NCBI GenBank assembly: GCA_964424335.1
Contig: CAYRIY010000088.1
Span: 1-14,490 of the forward strand
Direction of reading: 5' to 3'
Origin: CAYRIY01 sp964424335
Lineage (GTDB): Bacteria > Bacillota > Limnochordia > DTU080 > RSA5
Length of the DNA: 14,490 nucleotides
The translations under genes and the position numbers were made by a program. Positions 6,704 to 12,911 of this stretch are shown one piece after another (the first letter of the stretch is position 1; every line of letters begins with the position of its first letter). The notes below the pieces were generated by a model that saw only the letters and a program-made list of their open reading frames with translations, did not search any database and was not told the origin of the DNA.

Positions 6704-7195
6704 CTACCGAATTTGTCCGCGGATCTCTCCGCCGGGAAATGCTTCCGTATGCACGTTGACGTACGCGGCGCCCGATCTGATGATTCGCAAGGCCCCCTCG
6801 AGGTCGCCCGCTTCAAGCCCTTGACTTTCGATCTCTCGAATGTCTTCCGCTCCCAGGACGCCCGTCACCGTTCCCGCTTCGTCGGGACACTCCCCTTTGT
6901 CATCACCGCCGCAGAGAAAGGCGATGATGTTTCCGTTGACGCCCGGCTGACCAAAGTGGATGTGCGCAAAGAGCGTCGGTGTCGATAAATTCTCGTACGT
7001 GAGCGTGTACTCGATTCCTTGATCCGTAAGGCGGGCCTCAAACGAACCGCTCGCCTCAGTCAAGACCGGCGGCACCTCGCTCAGGCCGCTTAGGCGCGCC
7101 CGAAACACTCGCCCGGGACGCGACGGGGACCGTTCGCCCCGATCGTGCCTGTTGCCAAATGCATTCCACAAAATATCCCTTGACGCCACATTCAT
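6704..7195 (-). CDS. CHRD domain protein without signal peptide
   Basis: The 163-residue protein consists of a basic N-terminal stretch of about 28 residues and one CHRD domain (about 30-163). Domain hallmarks are VFRARLSGLSEVPPV, then EYTLTYENL, AHIHFGQPGVNG and the closing YVNVHTEAFPGGEIRGQ. CHRD was first described in chordin; its biochemical role in bacteria is not settled. An insert, CGGDDKGECPDE, carries two cysteines and several acidic residues and might bind a metal or form a disulfide. No signal peptide is found, and the frame upstream runs into a TAG without another usual start. ATG 7195 has GAGGAG 9 bases upstream. Some Bacillus CHRD proteins also lack signal peptides, so a spore or mother-cell role is possible but inferred. 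It is divergent from the sensor kinase gene. Confidence 0.88.
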   Translation of the reverse strand: MNVASRDILWNAFGNRHDRGERSPSRPGRVFRARLSGLSEVPPVLTEASGSFEARLTDQGIEYTLTYENLSTPTLFAHIHFGQPGVNGNIIAFLCGGDDKGECPDEAGTVTGVLGAEDIREIESQGLEAGDLEGALRIIRSGAAYVNVHTEAFPGGEIRGQIR

Positions 7196-7196
7196 C

Positions 7197-7225
7197 TTGG
7201 TCGACTCCTCGCTGCGCGATTTGAT
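7197..7225 (+). promoter_or_regulatory. Weak candidate promoter for the two-component system
   Basis: TTGGTC (7197-7202) and TTTGAT (7220-7225) are separated by 17 bases and each match four of six sigma-A consensus positions. They lie between the CHRD start codon and the kinase start at 7269. This is the best pair visible in the 73-base divergent spacer, but such matches arise easily by chance. Confidence 0.2.
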
Positions 7226-7268
7226 GATAGCAAAATATTCCTATCCAACGCCGGAGGTGCTTCGACCG

Positions 7269-8862
7269 GTGAGCCCCTTCCCCGGCGAATCGTCAAAGGA
7301 TATAATCCAACAAAAGCGCCGCAACATCGAAGCATATCGGGAAGCGAGAGTTTCATTGATCCAAGAGATGCCTCTTCATGTTCGACTCTTTATCCTCTTT
7401 GGGGCCTTCTCGATCAGCCCCCTACTCCTGCTGTACTACATTGGCGTCATGGCAGCCGAAGGGCTGTGGCTCATTTTGCCCGCNNNNNNNNNNCATCGCC
7501 GCACATCGAATCGCACGCCCCTGGAACGAGCTTGCCGCAGCCGCGCGGCGGATTCGAGAGGGCAATTTGAACGCTCGGCCAAGCATACAGTTCGAAGGCC
7601 TGTGCGCGCAGATCCAGGAGACGCTTGAAACATTGGCCGTCCAGCTCGACTCGGCGACTCGGGACCTCGAGGCGCAGGTGCGTGAGCGTACCGCTGCCCT
7701 CGACCGCAAGGCGGATCACCTTAGGGCGCTCGGACAAGTCGGCGCCCAAGTCGCATCCGTGCTCGAACCTGCCCAGCTCCTGCCGTTCGTCGTTCGACTC
7801 GTGCGCGGCACGTTCTCCTACGATGTCGTGGCCATATTTGAGGAACACGGGCGGCATTTGGTGCTCTCTGCGTGCGCCGCTCGCGGCATTTCGGAATTGC
7901 CGCTCGGCAGGGTCTTCGCAAGGAGCGAACCAACCGCCCGCCACCTTTTTGAATCGGCTGAGGGCGAAGCCCAAGTCACCCACGAGACGACGCCCATCGT
8001 GGATGGAATACATGCCAAGACCCAGCTCACCACCGCCATTCGCCTCGGCGAGCGCACGATCGGCGCCATCGTCGTGCAAAGCCTGGCGGAGCGGGATTTT
8101 GACGAAGACGACCTCTTTACGATGCGCACCATCGCAGGTCAGGTCGCCATCGCGCTCGAAAACGCTCGCCTGTTCGCCGCCGAGCGGAGGCTGCGCCGCC
8201 TTGCCATCACGGAGGAACGCAACCGCATCGCTCGCGAGATCCACGACACGCTCGCCCAAGGGTTTATGGGCATCCTCATGCACCTGCGAGCGATGCGCGG
8301 CGCATCGACACCCGAAGACATCGCCCTTCACCGAGACGAGGCGGAAGCCCTCGCCAAGGAGAGCTTGGAGGAGGCTCGGCGATCGGTCTGGAACCTGCGG
8401 CCCGAGCGCCTCGAAGGCCGCGGCCTGAAAGGAGCGCTCGCCGACGAGTTGAATCGCGTCCAAAAGCGGACCGGCGTCGCAACAAGCCTCGACGTCGAAG
8501 ACGGCGTCGAACCGCTCGAGCCGGAGACCGCCGCAGTCATCTTGCGCATCGCCCAGGAGGCGCTCCACAACGCTGCAAAACACGCACGGGCGCGCCGACT
8601 TGACGTCTCGCTGCGAGCGGCTTCGGGCGCCGTCCTTTTGAGTGTGAAAGACGACGGAATCGGATTTGACCCCGACGCGCTCCCGCTCCACAAACCGCCC
8701 GGACCGACCGGGGGCGGGTTTGGCATTTACGGGATGCGGGAGCGGGCCCGTCTCCTTGGCGGCGACCTCACGTTGCGTTCAGCGCCCGGCATCGGGACCG
8801 AGGTACGGCTTGTGATTCCAGGGGGTCCGGACGTTCGAGACGCCTCGGAAGCAAACGGATAA
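7269..8862 (+). CDS. NarL-type sensor histidine kinase (HAMP-GAF-HisKA_3-HATPase), interrupted by assembly gap
   Basis: Membrane sensor kinase that phosphorylates the response regulator encoded next. Before the N run: a polar N-terminus (1-38) and a membrane segment (39-61), then the start of a second (GLWLILPA). After it, in another frame: a HAMP domain (RIARPWNELAAAARRI), a GAF domain (about 7730-8190), a HisKA_3 dimerisation helix with the phospho-acceptor His in EIHDTLAQGF (codon 8242-8244), and an ATPase domain with EALHNAAKHA, DDGIGFD and GFGIYGMRERA. The two halves need a gap that is a multiple of three, not ten bases, so the frame change is most simply an assembly artefact. GTG 7269 has GGAGGTG 9 bases upstream; ATG 7224 in the same frame has no Shine-Dalgarno. 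Only a short loop separates the visible membrane segments, so the signal is probably sensed in the membrane or by the GAF domain. Confidence 0.9.
7484..7493. other. Assembly gap (ten N) inside the kinase gene
   Basis: Ten undetermined bases interrupt the kinase gene between its first membrane region and the HAMP domain. The reading frame before and after differs by one, so the true missing length should be a multiple of three if the gene is intact. Completing a second membrane helix would need roughly eight or more residues. Confidence 0.97.
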
Positions 8863-8894
8863 ACCCAAGTTCAATAAGTGGAAGGTGACGATTG

Positions 8895-9545
8895 ATGAGC
8901 GCTCCAATCGACGTGTTGGTCGTCGACGACCACAAAGTGGTCCGTGCCGGCCTCGTGGCGCTCTTGCAGCAACAGCCCAACCTCCGAGTCGTGGGAGAAG
9001 CGGGCACGGGCGAAGAGGCGCTCCAATGCCTTGAACGTCTTTCACCGGACGTCGTGTTGATGGATCTACAGATGCCCGTGATGGGCGGAGTCGAAGCGAC
9101 TCGGGAGATTCGCCGGAGATGGCCGAAAGTCGCCGTGCTCATCCTCACGACGTACGACGACGACGAACTGATCTGGCAAGGCATCCAGGCCGGCGCGCGC
9201 GGTTACTTACTGAAAGACGCCCAACCCGAAGAGCTCCTGTCAGGCGTTCGTACGGTGGCAAGCGGAGGCACGCTCCTTCCCCCTGAAATCGTGCTAAAGC
9301 TCACGCAGGTCATTCAACAAGGCGGCTCCGCCGAAACCCAAGGCCGCGACCCGTTGACCGAACGTGAGCAAGCCATCTTGAACCTCATCGCGAAAGGCCT
9401 TTCCAACAAGGAAATCGCGTCCCACTTGTTCATCAGCGAAAACACGGTCAAGACCCACATCAGCAACCTTTTTCAAAAACTCGAGGTAAGCGATCGGACG
9501 CAGGCGGTGACCAAAGCGATTCGGCTTGGACTTATCGCCCTTTGA
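8895..9545 (+). CDS. NarL/FixJ-family response regulator
   Basis: Response regulator of 216 residues, partner of the upstream kinase and a DNA-binding transcription factor. The receiver domain has the acidic pair VVDDH near the start, the phospho-acceptor Asp57 in VLMDLQMP, the switch Thr in LILTTYDDD and the conserved Lys in GYLLKDA. The C-terminal LuxR-type helix-turn-helix is complete: LTEREQAILNLIAKGLSNKE, then ISENTVKTHISNLFQKL. ATG 8895 is preferred to TTG 8892 because GGAAGGTG ends 7 bases upstream. It lies 32 bases after the kinase stop and is surely co-transcribed with it. The palindrome at 9581-9596, directly downstream and in front of the exporter genes, is a plausible target. The layout recalls the LnrJK/LnrLMN and DesKR systems of Bacillus, where such pairs control neighbouring membrane functions; the signal here is unknown. 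Confidence 0.95.
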   Translation: MSAPIDVLVVDDHKVVRAGLVALLQQQPNLRVVGEAGTGEEALQCLERLSPDVVLMDLQMPVMGGVEATREIRRRWPKVAVLILTTYDDDELIWQGIQAGARGYLLKDAQPEELLSGVRTVASGGTLLPPEIVLKLTQVIQQGGSAETQGRDPLTEREQAILNLIAKGLSNKEIASHLFISENTVKTHISNLFQKLEVSDRTQAVTKAIRLGLIAL

Positions 9546-9580
9546 TATGGCGCTGGACGCCTCATCGTTCATCCGCAGGA

Positions 9581-9614
9581 TCACCCGATCGGGTGACCTC
9601 CCCTCACCCGATCG
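9581..9614. promoter_or_regulatory. 7-2-7 palindrome plus half site, candidate response-regulator box
   Basis: TCACCCGATCGGGTGA (9581-9596) is a perfect 16-bp palindrome made of two heptamers (TCACCCG and CGGGTGA) around AT. The first 11 bases recur at 9604-9614, 23 bp further on, with a degenerate second half. NarL-family proteins often bind paired heptamers spaced by two bases, so this is a good candidate site for the regulator encoded just upstream. It lies about 90-125 bases before the ABC ATPase start. A weak -10 (TACTAT, 9666-9671) without a recognisable -35 lies between, as expected for an activated promoter. Confidence 0.55.
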
Positions 9615-9704
9615 CGCCCTGAAAGTACGCCCGGGACGGCGATGGGCGATGGGCCCTCTTCCCGCTACTATAAACCCTAGAAAGACCGTAGGAGGAGAGC
9701 GCAA

Positions 9705-10616
9705 GTGCCCAAGAAAAGAGTGGTGGCCCGCGGCCTTACCAAGCGCTACGGCGACGTCCTCGCCGTCGACGGCGTCAACCTCGAAGTCGACGCCGGGGAG
9801 ATCGTCGGCATCGTCGGCCCCAACGGCGCCGGCAAGACGACGACGATCGAGATGATGGAGGGCCTTCGCAGGCCGGACGCGGGAACATGCACGATCTGTG
9901 GATTGGATCCCTTTAAAGATCACCGAGCCGTGCGCAATCGAATCGGCATCAGCCTGCAACAGGCTGGTATGCCTGCGGAAGTGACTGTGCGCGAGCTCCT
10001 CGCGCTCTACGCGAGCTTTTACGAAGACCCCGCGCCCGTAGGAGACCTGCTAAGCCAATTTCATCTAAAGGAAAAGGCCAAAGCAAGAACGGAGACCCTG
10101 TCCGGAGGAGAGAGGCAGCGGCTCGCGCTGGCTCTTGCGCTGATCGGCCGCCCCGACGTCGTCTTTTTGGACGAACCGACGACAGGTCTCGACCCGCAAT
10201 CGCGGCGCGCCCTTTGGAGCATCATCTTGAGTCTCAAGGAACATGGGCGTGCGATCATCCTTTCCTCGCACTACATGGACGAAGTCGAGCAATTGTGCGA
10301 TCGGGTCGTCGTGATGAATCGGGGACGAGTGCTCGCGTGCGGCACGCCGAGGGCGCTCATTTCAAAATACGGGCCGGAGAGCGTCATCGAGATGGAGCTC
10401 TCAAGTCCCGACATCGACGCGGCGCCGCTTGCCTCGCTCGACGGCGTGACAGGGATCAAACTGGTCGAAAGCCGAGTGCTCCTCTACACGTCCAACACCG
10501 CAACGAGCCTGATGGCGCTCGCGATGCACGCCCAAAGGACCGGACTCTCACTCGGCGATCTGCGCACCCGAAGCGCGACCATGGACGATGTGTTTATGGC
10601 GCTCGCCAGTCGCTGA
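9705..10616 (+). CDS. ABC-2 type exporter, ATP-binding subunit
   Basis: Cytoplasmic ATPase of 303 residues that powers the permease encoded next, in the DrrA/CcmA-like group. All nucleotide-binding motifs are present: Walker A GPNGAGKTT (38-46), Q-loop around Gln85-Gln86, signature LSGGE (132-136), Walker B VVFLDEP (152-158), D-loop GLDP and switch His189 in SSHYMDE. The last 80 residues form a C-terminal extension ending TMDDVFMALASR, usual for this group. GTG 9705 has an excellent GGAGGAG 7 bases upstream. The preceding two-component genes suggest stress-dependent expression; exporters in this arrangement often remove antibiotics or act on lipids, but the substrate cannot be read from the sequence. 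The stop codon lies inside a long hairpin. Confidence 0.95.
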   Translation: MPKKRVVARGLTKRYGDVLAVDGVNLEVDAGEIVGIVGPNGAGKTTTIEMMEGLRRPDAGTCTICGLDPFKDHRAVRNRIGISLQQAGMPAEVTVRELLALYASFYEDPAPVGDLLSQFHLKEKAKARTETLSGGERQRLALALALIGRPDVVFLDEPTTGLDPQSRRALWSIILSLKEHGRAIILSSHYMDEVEQLCDRVVVMNRGRVLACGTPRALISKYGPESVIEMELSSPDIDAAPLASLDGVTGIKLVESRVLLYTSNTATSLMALAMHAQRTGLSLGDLRTRSATMDDVFMALASR

Positions 10617-10660
10617 CTGTTCATGTGCCACGTGAACGATCAGCGACTGCGGAGCTTTTT
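10607..10660 (+). terminator. Long hairpin and T run between the exporter genes (attenuator-like)
   Basis: CAGTCGCTGA (10607-10616) pairs exactly with TCAGCGACTG (10640-10649). Inside, GTTCATGT pairs with ACGTGAAC around a GCC loop, giving a near-continuous 20-bp stem with one C-A mismatch and two G-U pairs. The ATPase stop codon is in the left arm. TTTTT follows at 10656-10660, six bases after the stem, and the permease Shine-Dalgarno comes straight after. The distance makes it an imperfect terminator; it may cut permease expression relative to ATPase, or stabilise or separate the two mRNA halves. Confidence 0.6.
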
Positions 10661-10678
10661 CAAAAGGAGTGTCGACCA

Positions 10679-11434
10679 TTGAATCGCACGATGCACAGCC
10701 TAATCCAGATGACCTCGTTTCAGTTCAAGGGCCTCTACCGAAACAAGATCGCCCTGTTCTTCAATCTCGCATTTCCCCTCATTTTGCTGACGCTCTTTGC
10801 GACGGCATTCTCGAAAAACGCCATGGGCAACATCTTCGATCACCTCATACCGGGGCAGCTCGCGGTGATGCTCCTCAGCGCAGGTCTGATGACCCTTGGA
10901 ATCTCGATCAGCATCCAGCGGCAATCGGGCGCCATGCGCCACCTGTTCAGCACACCGCTCTCGATGGGCGTGTGGGCAGCCACACGAGTCTTGGCAAACA
11001 TGGCGATGGCGCTCGTGCAGACGGCCATTTTGTTTGCGTTCGCAGCGCTCGTCTTTCGTGTGCCGTTCCCCGCCGATGTGTTCGGCACGCTCGTGGTCGT
11101 TCTCGTGAGCGCATTCGTAACGATGTCCATGGGGCTCGTCGTAGGCACTCTGGCCAAGGGCGAGACCGCGGCGTTGGCGCTTTCGATGTGCATATTCATG
11201 CTGCTAATTTTCTGGGGCAACGCCGCGATGCCCGTTGAGATGCTGCCGGAGAAAATGTTCTGGGTCGCCCGCATGACTCCGACCTACCACATGACCATCG
11301 CCATGCGCGCCGTGATCATGGAAGGCAGTGGCTTGGCGTCGGCTCTCCCCCAGATCGGCGGCTTGACGGCGTTCGGCCTGGCTCTATTTGGCGCCTCGCT
11401 GCTCAAGGTGAGGCGGCAGTTTGTCGTGGCGTGA
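10679..11434 (+). CDS. ABC-2 type exporter, permease subunit
   Basis: Membrane subunit of 251 residues, partner of the preceding ATPase. It has about six hydrophobic segments: IALFFNLAFPLILLTLF near the N-terminus, a second with AVMLLSAGLMTLGISIS, ALVQTAILFAFAALVF, TLVVVLVSAFVTMSMGLVVG, ALALSMCIFMLLIFW, and a final TAFGLALFGASLL. The cytoplasmic loop RQSGAMRHLFSTPLS and the P-rich segment before the last helix are typical of the ABC-2 family. TTG 10679 is chosen because AAAGGAG ends 9 bases upstream; the first ATG (10691) is 21 bases from it. The frame stays open back to 10214, but that part overlaps the ATPase and is not protein-like. Only one permease gene is present, so the transporter probably has two copies of each subunit. 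Confidence 0.93.
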   Translation: MNRTMHSLIQMTSFQFKGLYRNKIALFFNLAFPLILLTLFATAFSKNAMGNIFDHLIPGQLAVMLLSAGLMTLGISISIQRQSGAMRHLFSTPLSMGVWAATRVLANMAMALVQTAILFAFAALVFRVPFPADVFGTLVVVLVSAFVTMSMGLVVGTLAKGETAALALSMCIFMLLIFWGNAAMPVEMLPEKMFWVARMTPTYHMTIAMRAVIMEGSGLASALPQIGGLTAFGLALFGASLLKVRRQFVVA

Positions 11435-11458
11435 CCATCCTAACGCCCACGCGCCGGC

Positions 11459-11508
11459 CGGTCCGCCGATGGTCTTGTACTTTGGGCTCAAGACCTTTCG
11501 GCGGACCG
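11459..11508. terminator. Strong two-part hairpin between convergent genes
   Basis: CGGTCCGCCGA (11459-11469) pairs with TCGGCGGACCG (11498-11508), and GGTCTTG (11471-11477) pairs with CAAGACC (11489-11495) around an 11-base loop. It lies 24 bases after the permease stop and 22 bases after the oxidoreductase stop, so it can serve both. Neither flank has a T run, as in the other convergent hairpin at 4865-4900. Confidence 0.65.
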
Positions 11509-11515
11509 ACAACCG

Positions 11516-11550
11516 GTCACGGGTCCGTCTTCACTCGCCTTTCCCGTGAC
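11516..11550. repeat. 8-bp inverted repeat spanning the oxidoreductase stop codon
   Basis: GTCACGGG (11516-11523) and CCCGTGAC (11543-11550) are exact complements around an interval that holds the stop codon of the leftward oxidoreductase gene. A second small stem here could add to termination of leftward transcripts or simply be chance in GC-rich DNA. Confidence 0.35.
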
Positions 11551-12634
11551 GTTTGACCGCGCTTCTAAGCCCGTCCGTCGTGTAGAAGGGGCTCGCTTTA
11601 TCCAAAGGAAATCCGACGCGGGCACCGAGCGTCGCCGACATGTAGATCCCCGTGATGAGCTCGACCGCTCGACGCCCTTCGACGCCGTCGACCAAAGGCT
11701 TGCGATCCTCCTCGATCGCATCGAGCAAGTCTTCGATCTGGGCGGCATGACCCTTGTGTTCGAGCGCCGGCACTCGGGCCGCGATGGCTTCAACCTCAGC
11801 TTTCACCTCGGGGTTGTCCATGGGAAACCCGTCGTCGCGCTGCTGCACGGCGGAAACGCTCCAGGGAAGGCCGGCGCCGGCCCTCGTGCCGCTCACTTCG
11901 ACGCGATCGGTATTTTGCTGTGCGAGCACGGTACTCAAGATTTGCCCGACCGCCCCACTCTTAAAGCGCACGATCGCCGTCGAGAAGTCTTCGACTTCGA
12001 TCGCTCGATCAAGCGCGTCCATTTCTGCGTAGACGCTCTCAGGCTCGCCCATGAGCCACAAAAACCCGTCGATGTTGTGCACCGCGTGGTTGATCGTGAC
12101 GCCGCCGCACTCCCGCTCCCACGTGCCGCGCCACCAGACGTCGTAGTACTTGTGCCCGCGGTACCAAAGAAGGTCCACCTTGCCCAGGAGCATCCGCCCA
12201 AGAGCTCCGCTGTCGACGACCGCCTTCAGCATCCTCCAATCCTGGCGCCACCTGTTTTGAAAGACAACCGCCAGCTTTTTTCCGCTCTCCTCTGCAGCTT
12301 CGATCATCGCGTCGCATTCCGCCAACGAGGCGGCCATAGGCTTTTCGACAAGCACGTGTTTGCCCGCCCGAAGCGCTGCGATTGCGATCTGGGCATGAAC
12401 AAACGGCGGCGTACAGATCGAGACGAGTTGCACGTCTTCGCGCTCCAACAAGTGTTGGAAGTCGTCAAATGCGGCTACGTCCTCGCCCGCCTCCTTTGCC
12501 GCCTGCTCGGCTCGATCCCGGTCGATGTCGGCGACCGCGACGATCCGGCAGCGATCGGCCAAGCTCGCATAACCCCTCACATGCGCCCTGGCAATGCCAC
12601 CCGTTCCAATGATTCCAACGCCGATCCTACTCAC
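11531..12634 (-). CDS. Gfo/Idh/MocA-family NAD(P)-dependent oxidoreductase
   Basis: Cytoplasmic dehydrogenase of 367 residues, usually acting on sugars, sugar acids or inositols. The N-terminal Rossmann fold has IGTGGIA at 9-15, VVAVADID, SICTPPFVHA and the family EKP motif in VLVEKPMAAS. The C-terminal alpha/beta domain carries GGVTINHAVHNIDGFLWL, where the His residues lie at the usual catalytic position, and ends in an ordinary helical tail. GTG 12634 has GAAGGAG 9 bases upstream. That Shine-Dalgarno lies inside a 33-codon reading frame whose TGA overlaps the GTG (GTGA), which suggests translational coupling. The sugar locus 5 kb to the left makes a role in the same catabolism possible, but no shared operator is seen here. 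The substrate is unknown. Confidence 0.93.
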   Translation of the reverse strand: MSRIGVGIIGTGGIARAHVRGYASLADRCRIVAVADIDRDRAEQAAKEAGEDVAAFDDFQHLLEREDVQLVSICTPPFVHAQIAIAALRAGKHVLVEKPMAASLAECDAMIEAAEESGKKLAVVFQNRWRQDWRMLKAVVDSGALGRMLLGKVDLLWYRGHKYYDVWWRGTWERECGGVTINHAVHNIDGFLWLMGEPESVYAEMDALDRAIEVEDFSTAIVRFKSGAVGQILSTVLAQQNTDRVEVSGTRAGAGLPWSVSAVQQRDDGFPMDNPEVKAEVEAIAARVPALEHKGHAAQIEDLLDAIEEDRKPLVDGVEGRRAVELITGIYMSATLGARVGFPLDKASPFYTTDGLRSAVKRHGKGE

Positions 12635-12732
12635 GTGGTCCGTCTCCTTCGCTCACCCTGATTGCCTGCTGCATCTCCCGGCCGCCTACACGGCCGCGAT
12701 ATTTCGAAGCTACGTTCTCGACTCGTCGGCAT
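12631..12732 (-). CDS. 33-codon Arg-rich leader ORF coupled to the oxidoreductase gene
   Basis: A short frame starts at ATG 12732, five bases after AAAGGAGG, the best Shine-Dalgarno match on this strand in the window. It encodes 33 residues beginning MPTSRERSFEISRPC and ending RRRRTT, with nine Arg. Its TGA (12633-12631) overlaps the GTG of the oxidoreductase in the sequence GTGA. I see no known domain. Strong initiation signal plus a four-base overlap argue for real translation, either as a leader controlling the downstream gene or as a small basic protein. The short spacing and chance open frames in GC-rich DNA are reasons for caution. Confidence 0.5.
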   Translation of the reverse strand: MPTSRERSFEISRPCRRPGDAAGNQGERRRRTT

Positions 12733-12813
12733 AGACTCCTCCTTTGGATCGCCGATTGATTGCATGGCACACTTGGACGAAGTATTACAAACTCACCAAA
12801 GCCAGCTTTAAAT

Positions 12814-12843
12814 GGAATAGACTGCTCACTTCGGCAAACACTA
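12814..12843 (+). promoter_or_regulatory. Candidate sigma-G (forespore) promoter of the germination gene
   Basis: GGAATA (12814-12819) and AACACTA (12837-12843) are 17 bases apart. They match the Bacillus sigma-G pattern (TGAATA and CATACTA) at five of six and five of seven positions. The germination gene is of the kind normally made in the forespore under sigma-G, and the predicted start of transcription would leave a leader of about 60 bases before GTG 12912. Short motif matches like this are weak alone. Confidence 0.35.
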
Positions 12844-12911
12844 CTTTATGTCAATCATCAATGCCCTGCTGCGAGCAATCCCGCGGCCCTTTTTGGCAAA
12901 GGGTGTCCATC

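Noticed and set aside
7152..7268. Longer N-terminus for the kinase from ATG 7152 or ATG 7224
   Set aside because: 7152 lies inside the CHRD gene and neither has a Shine-Dalgarno; GTG 7269 has GGAGGTG at good spacing.
7378..7483. Kinase start at 7378 in the frame of the catalytic domains
   Set aside because: This stretch is in the wrong frame before the N run. The correct frame there encodes a membrane segment and starts at 7269; the apparent start is produced by the ten-base placeholder.
7471..8691. Reverse open frame of 406 codons opposite the kinase gene
   Set aside because: Runs through the N gap and mirrors kinase codons; no ribosome-binding site or recognisable motif.
10214..10678. Permease reading frame extended upstream to 10214
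   Set aside because: It overlaps the ATPase gene almost entirely, reads as low-complexity Arg/His-rich sequence, and the TTG at 10679 has its own strong Shine-Dalgarno.
11546..12661. Forward open frame of 371 codons opposite the oxidoreductase gene
   Set aside because: The reverse strand has complete Gfo/Idh/MocA motifs; the forward product has none.
12679..12696. CGGCCG repeated 12 bases apart
   Set aside because: Short GC palindromes are expected by chance at this base composition, and this one lies within the candidate leader ORF.
12744..12911. Extended N-terminus of the germination protein from TTG 12744
   Set aside because: No Shine-Dalgarno, sequence unlike GerA proteins, and it would contain the candidate promoter; GTG 12912 is well placed.
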